Origin: Epiperipatus broadwayi
Lineage: Eukaryota > Onychophora > Udeonychophora > Euonychophora > Peripatidae
Length of the DNA: 64,000 nt
Reading direction: 5' to 3'
NCBI GenBank assembly: GCA_028023455.1
Contig: JAQFVV010000056.1
Location: 3,226,001 to 3,290,000 of the forward strand
Position 1 is the first letter of the stretch. The number at the start of each line of letters is the position of its first letter. Made by a program: the position numbers and the translations under genes. Below, one piece after another: positions 39,325 through 52,699 of the stretch. Under the pieces are notes generated by a model. That model searched no databases. It saw only the letters and a list, made by a program, of their open reading frames with translations, and had not been told where the DNA came from.

Positions 39325-39339
39325 CTCCAAAATTATACC

Positions 39340-40020
39340 TGTGGATAAATAATGAAAAAATAAATATACCAATGTTGATCATCTTATCATGGAGCACAAC
39401 TGTATTATTGAGTTTTCCAGCCTAAAAAAACAACAAAAATAATAAAATTTTCAGTTGTTTGGCAGCCTGAAATGCCAAAGTCAAAAATAAATAAATTGAC
39501 AACTATTCATTTTCTGGCCTGAAATTAGAAGTGCTAAAAATAAAATATACTTAATCATGTATAAACAACTTGGAACAATTTTGAAAATTGGAAAATTTCA
39601 CTACCACAGAAAGTTGACCATTGTGTGCATATATATATATTGAATCAGGCCTAAGGTTTTACTTCTCTTTTAGATTTATGCAATTCTATATAACAATGTA
39701 TAAGGATTTAAATCCTGAGGTTAATGGCTGTTAGGAATAACCATATTGACTATCTTTGTTTATCTGGTTGCTTTTCTACAGCGTGTTGCATGTTTGTGCA
39801 CTGTTTTGCTGAAATTTTTGTATTACTTTTTAAATTATGGAAAAAGTGAGTGGACTATGCATGTGCTATACTATCAGTCTCTGTGTCTTTTTTTTTTCCA
39901 GCAAGTATATGCCATATTTTTCTTCGACAAAAAATAATTTTTTTTATTAATTTTTTTATGAATAAGATCAATTTTTTTTTTTTTCTCAATTTGTTACATT
40001 ATACGGAAAAATAGTATGTA
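39340..40020. other. AT-rich sequence, nothing recognised
   Basis: Anonymous sequence with T-rich runs near 39890-39990. Confidence 0.45.
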
Positions 40021-40027
40021 AATAAAA

Positions 40028-41190
40028 CAAACACCAGAAATGGATTCTGGATTCCCAGCTCTGAGGAGTTTGCTGTTTCTAGGTCCTTCGATTCTAAGGA
40101 TAGCATTACATCCAGTGATTTAGAATCTTTTGCTTTGACATTGGAAGAAGAACCTCATTACCAGCCAAAAAGCAAAGAAAAAAACAAAATATATCTGCAA
40201 AAGCTAGCAGTAGAACAAACCCTTCATCTAGTAATAATAACATGCTTCAGAACGTAATTGCAGAATAGGTAAGTATAGAAAACTTTATGAAGACTACAAG
40301 TTTGAAGTTTTCTATTACAGGTGAGATATTTTAGACTTTTTTCATTTATTATTTGATAAAAAAAATGTGTGCAAAAATTGTAATATGTAAATTATATAAT
40401 ATTAAATCATTTATGTTCTCTATTATACAATATATAAATTTATTTTTTTATTTACAACAAAAGTGGTTTTTGTACTGTGTCTGTATTATACAATATATAA
40501 ATTTGTAACAAAAATAGTTTTTATATACCATGTAATTTTGGATCTCTGATTCAAGTTTGAAGCAACTGTATTTTATAGACATAATGATTCTCAAAAGGTT
40601 TAATGATTTATTGTGTTTATACTTGTGTTTACATGTTTGTGTTTGTATAACAGTAATGATTTACATATACAGAGCAGTGCAATGTAAAAATAGACTGATG
40701 GCCAAATGTACAGAAAGGTTTTAATTGATAAAGCTGTTTCAAAATTAACTGGGCATAGTACCATGTGAAAATATAAACACTTAAAACCAATGAAGAGAGA
40801 TTTCAAATGGTGTGTGCCACAATGGTTATGCATATACCACATGAAATTGTATGCAGACAAAGAATGAAATTCTGATTCTTGCCTTTGCCTTGATACTTAT
40901 GCTGTGGAGTCAGTAGTTTTGCCACATCTTGCATCACCTATGCAAATAAATTATATCTCTGAGGGACAATAAATATAACAAGATAGCATCACTGATGTAA
41001 ATAAAGAATATAAACATCACTGATGTACACAAAAAAATAAAACGAAGAGATGAAACTCATAAGTCATACTGATAGTAGCCTACAATTTTTAGTTTTAGAT
41101 AGACAAGAAATTGTTATGATGACAAATGCATATCCACCTTCTGGAAATGATTTGTTTTGTATCTTTTATTAGGATGGATCTTTTTCTTAT
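40028..41190 (+). pseudogene. piggyBac-like transposase remnant
   Basis: Segments in shifting frames match the family order. First is an acidic, Ser-rich N-terminus (SSEEFAVSRSFDSKDSITSS, DLESFALTLEEEPHYQP) with a basic stretch after it. LIDKAVSKLTGHSTM, a stop, then KYKHLKPMKRDFKWCV (about 40720-40815) match the family's x-D-E-A-M-x-x-F-x-G-R-S-x-x-K-x-Y-x-P-x-K-P-x-K-x-G-F-K core. IYHMKLYADKE fits the following F-x-V-Y-T-G-K. DRQEIVMMTNAYPP (about 41100-41145) fits the W-x-D-x-x-x-V-x-x-x-(S/T) box. The first catalytic Asp is kept; stops and frameshifts make it dead. TTAA-flanked ends were not found. Confidence 0.7.
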
Positions 41191-43585
41191 AGATGCCTTT
41201 GAGATTTGTCAACTTTTGGGGCACAAGATAAAAATGAAAGAATTCTTATGCGAATACTTTTGGAGATTCTAAAGCTATGGATTATCTCAGGTAAGAAGTA
41301 TTATATATAGTTTGAAATATAATTTTATGAAGAATACTAAGAAATTATCAATGAAGATGTAATTTAAATTTAGTTAATAATAAATTAGAAATTATGAACA
41401 AACAATAATGTAATAATTATGTTTGGATGATGAAAATTTTTTTCCCCTTATTTTTTAAATTGTAACCACTAATTGTCTTAGCCTTATTGTTTTCATTAGT
41501 TTTTCTAGTTTCTATCAATGTAAAGTTTTTTTTGCTCTAACGCTATTAAAACTGAAGTTATTGTGAAAATTGTCTCAAGTCACATTTTTAAAAAATTAAA
41601 TATGGCGCCTGGAGATTAAACAAATTATAAAATTTATTTCTACCTATAAATATATCTCCTCTCTCTCTCTGCATCATGAAATCCTTAGTATATATATATG
41701 TAGGTGCAACATAACTTAAATATATAGTTTTAAAATGCCCCGTTTAAAAAAAGCAAACCAAAATATTAATATTTTATATAAAAGACGAATTATAATAATA
41801 GCATATCCATCTTCTATGACCATGATCTAGGTTTAAATTCAGGTTGGTTAAGATATAAATTTTTTTTTTAATTTCACAGAGGCTATGGAGTGTGGTAAAT
41901 GTGCATTTTATTTTTACTAGAGGAAAAAATGTGAGAATCTTAAAAAATACCAGTGCTTTGTAATGAATTATTTAAAGCTATCTTATCTTTATATACGCAC
42001 ACTCATATAAAATAAAACAAAATACTAATTAGTTTTCAACAAATTAATTAAATTGATAAAATCGCAGCAAAATAACGAACAAAAACTAAACAATATTTGG
42101 TTCTTTAGTTTTTTTTCCTTTTAAATAATGTTTTTTTTTTCATTTTTAAAATAATTCTATTTACAGTTTTTCAATTTTCATGGTGGGTTGCTGAATAAAA
42201 TTATACTTTTTCATTAAACGTTGACAGATTTATTATTAAGAATAGTTTGCTTTTTCTTTTTTAATGTTAGCATAAATAAATACGGAGTTTTCAAAGTTTT
42301 TTTTTTGTTTTGCATACATTTAAAACTATATAAAAACTCAAATATTGCAATTAATAGCACAATGCTTAAAGACGTACTTAAATTAAAATTTAATCATCTT
42401 TAAAATAAACTGGCATAAAAAATTATATTGATTTTTTTAAAATAAAAATTAAGTAACTTTTATGATTTAAATTATTACATTTATAATCATTTCAACCATT
42501 CTTGAAATGTCAGGACACCTGTCAGAAACATTAAACAATACTAAGATAAAATTAAAGACATCAAAGCACCTGGGAGAATATGTTAATGCATAAACTATTT
42601 ATCAAAGAGTGTTTTACATCATAATTATATAAGTTTACAAGTTGAAGTAAGTAAATATATATATGTATACGGGTTTGAATGTGCAGTAACGAAAAATATT
42701 TAGGTAAATATGTGTAAGTTGAAAAAGTATAAAGAAAATAAGCAAGTTTAATTATATTTTTTAAGGAAAATAATAACTATATACATACCGTTTAGGTTCA
42801 TTACTTCACAAGTTTGTTCAACTTTAATTTATAAAGTTTGATTGACATAACGAGATTTAATGAGAAACATAAGTCAGTAGCAAGTTTCAAGCCAGTGATT
42901 TGCTGAGAAGTTGATCAATGGGTACAACCTAAAAGTCTATTTCAAATGTTATGTTGTTTCACTGTTTATGCATGTTTATTATCTACAATAATACAGTAAT
43001 GATCGCTTTGAAGATAACATGTAAAAATGGGTTGTGCATCGATGTGATTTATTTATTTTATTAAATGCTTTATTTTTAACCTAATAACTGTATTGTTAAA
43101 GTCTTAAGTTTTTCATGTTTTTTCATGCTCTAAAATTATCTGGAGATTAGTTTGTTAAGTAGTAATAAATACTTGGTTAGAATACCTAGTAAGCAACCAC
43201 TTTGATCTCAAAAGGAGAGGCTATGGATTGAAAGTGAAAAACTTTCAGAGACTTTCATTTTGCAGTGGATTAATAATGATTGAAAATAATTTATGAATAA
43301 TCAAATAGATGAACTATGATCCAGAAGCCTTTAGTTACTAAATCCATCATTTTATTACTGCACCAAACCATCCAGGACTCATATGGTTTTAAATTACAAT
43401 AATAAAAAGAATTTATGTACAAAAATTTCAAGTAGTAAGAATAAATTTCAATTTGATTTTATATTAATAACAAAACGAAGGTTATATGTCCACATACTAC
43501 AGAAAGAATAATCAGTAACCATATGAATTACCGACAAACTTTATATATAACATGAAAAATGGTAATGGTAAAAATAGGTTAACAC
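41191..43585. other. AT-rich sequence, nothing recognised
   Basis: A short CT run at 41660-41678 and otherwise anonymous AT-rich DNA. Confidence 0.45.
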
Positions 43586-43587
43586 CT

Positions 43588-43690
43588 TATAAAAGTGGTC
43601 GAGAGGTCAGCACAACCGTCTTACAAGCAGTTGTCCCGGGTTAGCGGGTTCGCTTCCCGGCCGATGCTATGACACATGAGAAAAAAAAAA
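43588..43690 (+). mobile_element. tRNA-derived SINE, copy 4
   Basis: GTGGTCGAGAGGTCAGCACA, then CGTCTTACAAGCAGTTGTCC, GGGTTAGCGGGTTCGCTTCC (B box about 43647-43656), CGGCCGATGCTATGACACATG and a 10-A tail. It is the best-preserved 3' part of the family. The 5' acceptor half is replaced by TTATAAAA, so it is slightly 5'-truncated. Target-site duplications are unclear. Confidence 0.8.
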
Positions 43691-46600
43691 GTAAAAAGTA
43701 TATTATTTTTATAATGCAAACTTAACGGCAAAAAAAGTGAACGTTTAAGGAAAAACATTTTCTTTTATCAAAGTGAATTAAAAAAAATACAAAACAATAG
43801 GATCATTATAAAAGTTATATTTATATTAAAAAATAACTACAAATTATAATAAAAATTAGATCAACGATTTCCTTGCTTTTATTTGCACACCCTCTAAATC
43901 TGTTTTGTATTTTGACACTTTTATATGAACACAAGATTCTGAATGACAACTAATTTCCTAAAGGATTTAGAATATAAATTACTTGGGAAGAGATTTTGTA
44001 TATATATAAGACAAAAAACGGATAAAGTAGATACTGCTATTGTTTTCAGTGTTAAAAACTATTCAGGAAGAGAAGTCTAACATTCCAATATTATCATATT
44101 TATGGATTTTTTCCCAATTTCCTTGAATTCATTATACCAAATTAGAGAACTTTTAAAGTTTATTAATTTCATTTCCAGGTTATCAATTCCTAGAAAATAA
44201 AAATGGGACCATTTAGATAACTTTTTTTAAAGTCAAACATCATTGGAATAAAATACATTTTTATTATATAAATTTTCATTGATAAAATAATTATTATTTA
44301 TAAAATATAAATCCAATGAAATCTTTATTATATATTGACCCCTCAATTTTTCTGGCAATTAGTGGGCGAGTTGCTGATCATTGGGTTAGCTTATAATTTA
44401 ATAGTTGTAAAATTAAATTTTAAAAGAATAAGAAATAAAAAGTCCAGTTTTAAATTGAAAGATATTAGAGACAATTTTTCTAATGTTATATAACAAAATA
44501 GATAAAGATAGAAACCAAACGTAAATTTAAAGATAAGATGGGATAATTAATGGATAATTTAAAAGACAATAGGTTATGAAAAAATAAAAGAGCAAAAACG
44601 TCTGATACATATAGAATGAATACAGAAAGAAAAACAAAAAGCTATAAATAAAATAGATATATGAATGAAGAGACTAACAGTGATCTGAAATAGGAAATTG
44701 ATAAAGTTAATAAAAAGTCTTAAAAAGATAATGTAAAAGAAAATAAAAACGAGACAAAAGTAATAAAGGTAATTCAACATAGCACATAAGTTTGAATATG
44801 GAAAAACCATGGGAGAAGGGTAAATAGTAATATAATGTAAAAAATGGAAAAGTATTAACAGAGAAGGTAGTAAAAATCGAAAAATGTTTATAAAAATAGC
44901 AAAAAATATTTTTCTTTTTCAATGAAGTCATTTAATTTATTCAACTTCCACATGATCAAAAAAAAAAAAGCTCTTTTCCAAAACAAGAAATGGGATAATG
45001 AAGTGTAAATGGTACAATATTCTGATAATCATTATTACAAAAACATAAATTTGAGAATGAAAGTGTCGAATGAATTGAAAAAGCTAATATGATGCCTAAT
45101 CAATGGAAAATGTTTCATTGATACAAAGTTATGTTTTCAGGGCCCACATTATTTGTTGGAATGGTTGTAGTTCTCTGCCAAATAATATATTAATAAAACA
45201 CTTGTTCAAGATATTTTATTATAATGAGTCCTGAAATGTGTAATTAATCCAGAGGTTTTAACATGTCTTTAAGTGAAATCAAGAGGGCCAATTTTGACTA
45301 TGATGAAGATTGCAAAAAGTTTTCAGGAAAAATAAACAATTATTCTTTTAACCCAGTAAACCATGACATGAAAAGCTTTTATAGTTCATAAATTTAGAGT
45401 GGGATTTTGTTAATTTTTGAATTAGTTTTATATATACAAAAAATAATTGTTCTAAAACATTATTCATCTTGTTTTACAGTTTCATTTTTTTGTCACTAAT
45501 AGATAAACTAATCTATTATTACTCTCGAGATTTTTCTCTTTTTTGTACCAAAAAAGCATTTCCAATTATTTAATTTATATTCTAACTACCATTTTGTATT
45601 TAAAAAATGTTATATTTATGTAACTAATTTCATTACAAGATAATATACATATCTGCTAGATTATATTGCCAAACATTAACAATATAAACCACATTTTTCA
45701 TGAGCCTGAAAATATTTTTAGGTTTAACCCCTTGAAGGCTCAACCCATGCCACTATTATTTGAAAGACCTTAGTGACAATTTTGGGCATATTTTATTTCT
45801 CCATATTGGATTATAATCTTACCTGTCCATAAAAATTATTGAACAAAATATTTATTTAAATCTCATGTTTAAAATGGAAACAAATTTAAATTGAGACAGT
45901 ATATAAGAATGAAAGTATGTTTTAAAAGTCAAAATGAAACTTATTATTATTAAAATTTCACAAAAAATTTATTCATTGGCATTTATGAAAGCAATTTTTT
46001 TTAGCCAGTAAAAACAGTTTCTAAATTTTTATGATGTTTTCTTAAAACATTTTCAAATAAAATCTAATTGTAATCACATAATTTTTTGGTTTAAAAAAAT
46101 TTTTGCAAATATGTTGAATAAATAAGTATAAATATATAAATTATTGAAAATTATATTTTAAAAATACTAAAGAATAAAGCATGGTCTGGAAAGCCTGTGG
46201 CAAAATAATATACTAATTACAGTTTTTTATATTATGATAGACCAATCAGAACATTGGTTTGCTTTGTGATTCAAATTTATGTAATATTTATATGAGGGTT
46301 GTGTGATGCTGATATCTTCAGATTTTTATTTAAACTATAATTTTAGTTTCAATTTCTATGCAAAAAAATATGACTGTAAACTAAAATTATACATAACTTC
46401 AAAATAGGGAGAAAAGCCAAAGTGATACCAGCACCATCACAATCTCAAAATTAAATTAAATTATAACATGTTAAATGATTACTAATAGAAATATTAGTTA
46501 TATATAACTATTAAATCAGAGCTGTCATAACAATTATCATTGCAGAATAGGGAGTAGAATGCTACTGCATTATTTTTTCTAAAGCAAGTTTGTAAATCTA

Positions 46601-47670
46601 CTCTTTTGTAAATCACTTCTAAGATTAAACGATTTACTTATAGAAATAAAATATAAGAAAATATCACATCAGGACTACATTTATCCTTAGCTTTATTATT
46701 TATTTATATGAGATGCAAAAGAAGTTCTGGGCAATTGCCATTATAAACTAGGAAGTTAAATGTATTTTGATAATGATATAACGATGTTTATGGATAATAA
46801 AATTAAAAAAACCAAGATTAATAGAATTTATAAGAAATTTGGCATAAAATAATACAAGATAGAAATAAAAAAATAAAGGCTAATGTTCGCAGAATAAGAT
46901 GCTTTTAAATATTTAAGGAACTAGTTAGCAAAAGATGGAATAAAATAACAGAGAAGTTATATGGATAAAAATATCTTTATTATGGAAAAGAGAGTAATTC
47001 ACCTACCATTTTATGTATTACATGCACAAAGGCTTTCTTCACCAGTAATGGTTTCTTTGTAGTTGAATTGCACTTTTGTTTTTTGTAATTAGTGCATCAA
47101 CATTTAACTAATGATGTCTTATGAAATATTTGATAATCAAATTAAAAATCCCTATTTACTAACAATATTAATAAATGGAAACAACTATTATAAAAAAAAT
47201 CTTAGAAATTCCTCAAATATTGAAAAAAATCAACTCATGAAAGTAAATCCTAAATCATCAAGCTCAGCAGGCGAATGCACTAACCATTTTACACTGAAGT
47301 TGAATTAATTACTTCAATCTGCTTTGGGCAGAATTTATTGTGTATCACAAAAAATTATGTAGATAATAACTGAAATAGTAATGCACTGGTAAGTTTTATA
47401 TTATATTTACATAATAGCTTATTTTCTATTTAATATACGCTTAAAAAATGATGAAAATAACATAAACAAGTATAGAATAAAATATGGCGGGAATAACAAA
47501 AAATAATTAGTCATATAGAATGATATATGATAGTAGTAACGAAAAAGGATAAATAAATGAATACAAATAAACATTTCATTATTATGGAAAGATAAGACTT
47601 GTCATAAAAAAATTAATTAAAAAGCATTCAGAAATAAAAATATCTTTGGAAAAATTATAATTTAAACTAC
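43691..47670. other. AT-rich sequence, nothing recognised
   Basis: Low-complexity ORFs at 44574-44931 and 47111-47308 reflect base composition. TTTAACCCCTTGAAGGCTCA near 45722 resembles a TTAA-adjacent transposon end, but no partner end was found. Confidence 0.4.
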
Positions 47671-48320
47671 TGCTATGTATACACATATATATATATTATT
47701 AGTGAATAAACAAAGGTATGCATGTACAAACTTTTAATGTTGATATGCTAGAATATTCCAGAAATAGAAATAATTAGTTTGCAGAAAAAGAAACTATTTA
47801 CTGAAAATTGCAACAGGCTAATTTGCATGTAAAAAAAGTTACTTTATGCAAATTAGTAAAGCTGATAAAAAATCTGCAGAAGAATTAAGACAGGTTGAAA
47901 AAGTAAACTAGTGAAAGGAAGTTGTTCTGGAAAGTTAGTAAAGAAGAGCTATAGTCAAGAATACAATTCGATTATCTCAGAATAATATGTGTGAGCTGTT
48001 GTGTGCTTACAAAATTATAGTTACAAAGTTGCAGAATTAAACAGACTTTATAAGATATTAAATCTCTAAGGAGATATGAATTGTGAGAAATCTACGTAAT
48101 CTTGTTCTCAACAGGAAAATAGCGAATTGAAATTACTAATCCTTACTAATATAGTTATTATTATTAACAAAGGGAAAACTCTCTATACAATACTATAGAT
48201 CATGTGATATTATTCAGAGTAAATAAACTCTTGACATTTATTTAAACATCGATTGTTTTTCTCTTATTTAAAAATATAATTATCCAGTTGACAACTGACT
48301 GCATGGGCCTGGATATATTA
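47671..48320 (+). repeat. 5' LTR
   Basis: Begins TGCTATG, as the 3' LTR does. Shared words include TGAAAATTGCAACAGGCTAA, TGTGTGCTTACAAAATTATA, TTGTTCTCAACAGGAAAATA and AGAGTAAATAAACTCTTGA (a poly-A-signal-like AATAAA). It has a 40-50-bp segment near 48165-48215 that is absent from the 3' LTR. The right end is uncertain: homology to the 3' LTR continues to 48320, but a CA end lies at 48302-48303. Confidence 0.85.
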
Positions 48321-48540
48321 TTTGGTGCAATTCGACAGTTTAACCTGGAAGCCTAAGTAAAGGATTAGAGATATTAAATTTAACAATGCATTGAACTGAA
48401 AATGCAGAACATGATTTGATATACAAAATCTGGGTCAATGGTTAATATGTGAATCATACTGAAAAGTATATGCTTATGGGTAGACTAACTGATGATAAAT
48501 GTAAAATAGTAACATGATTATGGATGTCAGCAGATATATT

Positions 48541-49090
48541 AAATGTGGCTAATTGATTATGTGATTCCAAGCCACCCAAAGAAATACCTTACAAAGAGTT
48601 ACTAATAAAACTAAATGTATATTTTAAACCCATAATGTTGAAATTTGCAGCACATCTTCATTTTCAAGGGAAGATAGAGTCATGAAATGTAACTATATGT
48701 GAATATGATTTGGTCTTACAAATGATGAAGAATTGTGAATTTAAGATTTATATCAATGAAATACTGCTGAATCAGCTACTATGGGAAATAAGAGATGAAA
48801 AGCTTAGATAATTATTACTAAATGAGAAGGAATTAACATACAAGGTCATTATTGAATAGGCATTAGCTTATGAAGCCATGGTAGACCATATGGAAACTTT
48901 CAGAAATGTGAGATTCTTCAGAAATGAGTATAAATGTGGCAAAACCAAAGTTATCAGAGACCTCTACTACTTGTCATTGCTGTGGAAAGACACATTTAAA
49001 ACCTAACTGCAGATTTGAAATGAAAAAAAATGTTTTAGCTGTGGATTAAAAGGTCACTTATCAAAGTTATATAAATGATGAAATGACAAA
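48541..49090 (+). pseudogene. gypsy gag remnant with zinc knuckles
   Basis: SKPPKEIPYKELLIKLNVYF followed by FAAHLHFQGKIES (48570-48680) has the Gag core pattern of Mag/K02A2.6-type gypsy elements. Further on, CHCCGKTHLKPNC (48972) and, in another frame, CFSCGLKGHLSKLY (49031) are two CCHC-type knuckles. The first lacks one spacer residue and the second has Tyr for its last Cys. An A-run slip separates them. Confidence 0.65.
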
Positions 49091-49559
49091 GCAAGATTTA
49101 CAGTGGAAGAGTAAATTGAAGAGAGGATCTAAAAAGTTGACAATGAAATGATGACCTACTGAAATTAAATGTGAATATCTTTATTAAAATGTACAAATGA
49201 AGATCAACAGTGAGGTAGGCATATAATTAATACTGTGGAAGGATGAGTGATTTATAGAAAGGCAAATGTCAATAGCAATTTTAAAAAAATCTACGATGAT
49301 AGTACCAGATGTAAACAGAAACTGCATAACAATTAGAGAAATAATTATAATGCTGGTATGAGTAAATAGCCATAGAAAACAATTATCATTATATGTAGTA
49401 GAATGGAATATTAACCCAATATTAGGAAGTGTCAGGGATTAAAGATATTGTGAAGAAAGTAAAATTACAAGCTGGAATAAGAAAATAGTTTCCACAGGTC
49501 TTTAAAACCAAACCAGTGGAGTTCAAAACAAATTGATATTTAGTTGATAATGCCCATCA

Positions 49560-50220
49560 GGTAATATATAGACAAAGAAGGTTCACCCTTTATGCTTAAG
49601 CCAAAAGTTGAGCAGGTAGAAAATCAGCCTGGGCTGCGTCAATAATAGCAGTGTTAAAACCTGATGGAAGTGTAAGGATATGCCGTGACTATAGCATTAC
49701 AATCAACAAGTACATAAATAAAGGAATGTACACTGCATCCACTGTGATTGAAGTACTAATGTCTTTGAAAAAGGTTAAATACATTGTAAATCTAGACTTG
49801 AAAGCAGCATTTCATCAAATTCAGTGACCATGAGAACAGCAGAATTATTGACTATAAACACACATATGGGATTATTTAAGTTAAATAGACTACTATACAG
49901 GATAACCATAGCACCAAATATTTTCCAATCAAAAATAGAAAATTTATTATGAGGAATAAAAGATGTTATACTGTAAATGGATATATTAGTTATCACTAAC
50001 AGTGAAATAGAAATAAAAGCAATAGTACTGTAGTCTGTGAAAATTACACAAATTTGGCATAAGGGTTGAATGCTGAAAAATGTATTTGGTCTATGAAAAA
50101 AATAAAATTTCTGGGACATATTATTGTTGAAAACAGAAAATATATAACCCCAGAAAAAATAACTGCCATGAAAAATGCTCCAAAGTCAATGAATGATAAC
50201 ATTTTCAGCTATTTCTAGGA
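49560..50220 (+). pseudogene. gypsy reverse transcriptase remnant
   Basis: SAWAASIIAVLKPDGSVRIC then RDY (49624-49700) and VNLDLKAAFHQI (49790-49825, RT box with the first catalytic Asp) are in one frame. After a stop, LLTINTHMGLFKLNRLLYRI and NIFQSKIENLL follow in a new frame. MDILVITNSE (about 49975) is the decayed Y-L-D-D-I-L box, with one Asp lost. Later KISGT-like and PEKITAMKNAP words mark the thumb. Confidence 0.8.
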
Positions 50221-50224
50221 TTGG

Positions 50225-50620
50225 TAAACTTCGTTGACATTTTTTTGGTAGAAAAATCACCACATTGCTATGCCCTTTTAAGAATATGAAGAACAAAAAA
50301 CAGAAATGGACAAAACTGCAAGGTATGGTTTTTCAAAGAGTAAAAGAATTACTATCCTCTGATAGGTTTTTAGTGTGTTATTATGAACAGCAAAAAATAA
50401 TTATTACAACTGATGCTTCGGAATTCGATGTAAGAGCAGTATTATCCCATATAATTCATAGTGGTAAATGTCATATTGTTTCTGCTTTAAAAAATTGTTT
50501 ATAGCTGAGAAAAATTACAGCCAGATGGACAAAGAAGTTTTAGCAATGGACAGTTTTTCAAGATTTACACTGACCATAGACAATAATTAGGAATACTGGG
50601 AAAGAACAAGCAAACCCCAG
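50225..50620 (+). pseudogene. gypsy RNase H remnant
   Basis: An open frame at 50265-50504 reads WTKLQGMVFQRVKELLSSDR, FLVCYYEQQKIIITTDASEF and DVRAVLSHI. These are the tether and the first RNase H catalytic Asp (T-D-A-S). The next frame gives EKNYSQMDKEVLAMD (about 50510-50550), a standard family motif. A TDNN remnant follows. Confidence 0.8.
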
Positions 50621-51119
50621 ATCATGCTAGTCAGTGACTGATAAGATGGATTAATATCCTCAGCATCTTATGACTGTGAATTGTTAGAGACCTGGCAAAC
50701 AGATTAAGCATGCAAATCCTGTCTAGAATGCCTGACCAAAAAGCACAAAGGTCGCAAGTATACAAGATAAATTATAGCATTTTAAGGCTATACAATATTA
50801 ATAGTAAAATCATAGCTGAATGGACAGATAAAAATAAGTTATCTCATTGTTAAAAGGTGTATAAAATATAGAGATCTGGTTAAATGAACAGAAAATTTGT
50901 CTCCAGCAATAGGGAATTCTTGAAAAAACTCATCATGTAAAAATTGTATTTTAATGACGGACTGCACAAATAATTTCACCTGATGATAGGAAAAGTATTT
51001 TACATTTATTATGTAAGGGACATCCCATGTCATTAGGGTGAAGAAATTAGTGCATTCATATGTTTGGTGGCAGATTTCAATGGCAATACTGAACAGACCA
51101 TGAAAAATTATAAAGCATG

Positions 51120-51580
51120 TCAAAGCACAATAAATTTACTGGCTAAAACAAATCCTGGCCTGAAGCTTGGCAATTAGTTCATTTAGATCATGCAGGATTG
51201 TTTCATGAAACAATATTCTCTGTAGCTGTATATTCAAAATGAGTTGAATAACATGTAGTAAATGACACAAATACAGAAAGTGTAATAAAAATTTTGAACA
51301 AACACTTTGTGATGCATGGTTATCTAGAGACTATAGTAACAGATACCAGAATTGGGTTCAGCTCAGACAAATTCATAAACATCCTTATTCCAAAGGTGTT
51401 GCAGCACATATTGGTATCAGCTTATCATTTGCAATCTACAGTAATAGTGGAGAAGGCAGTACAATGGCTAAGTAATGCATTAAACAAGCAGTACCACTGC
51501 TTTGTTTTATCAGCATTTTCTATCCAATGTGGTTACAAAAAAATTTCATGGATTTGCTATTAAGATGACATGTGAGAACA
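51120..51580 (+). pseudogene. gypsy integrase core remnant
   Basis: The frame 51294-51563 reads LNKHFVMHGYLETIVTDTRI, with the D of V-T-D-(N/T), and GFSSDKFINIL. It continues VSAYHLQSTVIVEKAVQWLS, in which P-Y-H-P-x-x-N-G-x-x-E-R-A-V is recognisable and the catalytic Glu is kept (VEKAV). The upstream LDHAG box around 51180 is in another frame. No chromodomain is seen. Confidence 0.75.
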
Positions 51581-52079
51581 CACTTGTCTATATTGCTTCC
51601 AAATAAAAGTAGAAAGATAAATTACTATTTGAAAAATATAAAATTTACTGTGAACCAAGATATGGATTAAAGATATAGTAAGGATAAAATTGTTACTGGG
51701 AATAATTATTAAAATAGTATCCGAACAAGTATGCCAAATAAGGTTAGAAGACAGCAGAGTATTTAAAGGTCATAGAAACCATATTAAAGAATGGAGAATG
51801 ATACTATTAGAGGATGTAGTGGTTATTCTGAACTCAGGAAAGAAAATCAGACTGATAATTCTGATGAAATTGAATTAAAAACTCCAGTTGGCTCTCTTGT
51901 TCAAGAAACTATCAAAGTAAGCAAATGAACTGGAAGAGAAACTATGGAGCCAGAGGACAAAAAGAGCACTTCAACAAGGGCTACCCAAATATGGAAGAGA
52001 CCAACAAAGCTACAAGATTATATTGTAAATAAAGCAAAAGCTTAAAAAAATGTGTATAAATTCTGCATTTTATGGAGTA

Positions 52080-52089
52080 GAAAGAGGAA
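52080..52089 (+). promoter_or_regulatory. Polypurine tract of the gypsy element
   Basis: AAAAGAGGAA-type purine run (GAAAGAGGAA) ending just before the TG that starts the 3' LTR. It is the expected plus-strand primer site and fixes the LTR left boundary. Confidence 0.7.
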
Positions 52090-52699
52090 TGCTATGATAT
52101 ATACATATTTTATTAAAGAATAAACAAAGGTATGTGTATATAAACTTTTAATGTTGATATGCTAAAACATTCCAAAAATAGAATAAATAATTAGTATTCA
52201 AGAAAAAGAAACTACTTACTGAAAATTGCAACAGGCTAATTTGCATGTAAAGAAAAGTTACTTTATGGAAATTAGCAAAGGTGATAAAAAGTCTGCAGAA
52301 GGATTAAGAGGGGTTGAAAAAGTAGACTACTGGAAAGATAAACTAGTAAAAGTGAAGTTGTTCAGGAAAGTTAGCAAAGAAGAGCTCTGGCCAAGAATGC
52401 AATTCGACTATCTCATAATAATGTATGTGAGCAGTTGTGTGCTTACAAAATTATAGTTACAAAGTTGCAGAATTAAAGAGATTTTATATAATATTAAATC
52501 TCTAAGGAGATGTAAACTCTAAAAGAACTACTTAATCTTGTTCTCAACAGGAAAATAACGAGTTAAAATTACTAATCCTTACTAATATAATTATTATTAT
52601 TCAGAGTAAATAAACTCTTGAAATTTATTTAAACTTTTTCTTTTATTTAAAAAATAAAATTATCCAGCTGCCAACTAATACATGGCCCTAGATATATTA
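52090..52699 (+). repeat. 3' LTR
   Basis: Aligns along its length with 47671-48320, with frequent substitutions and a missing 40-50-bp segment. An ORF of 76 codons (52226-52456) is only the open stretch of the LTR. Confidence 0.85.

Larger units (their letters stand above)
47671..52699 (+). mobile_element. Ty3/gypsy LTR retrotransposon, complete length but decayed
   Basis: Two LTRs (47671-48320 and 52090-52699) bracket gag, RT, RNase H and integrase remnants in the gypsy order, on the plus strand. A purine tract, GAAAGAGGAA, directly precedes the 3' LTR. A primer-binding-like TGGTGCAATTCG (48323) follows the 5' LTR. The internal frames carry many stops and frameshifts and the LTRs are clearly diverged, so this is an old insertion. 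No target-site duplication could be read. Confidence 0.9.

Noticed and set aside
45715-45750. piggyBac-like end (TTTAACCCCTTGAAGG)
   Set aside because: No matching inverted end or TTAA partner within several kilobases.
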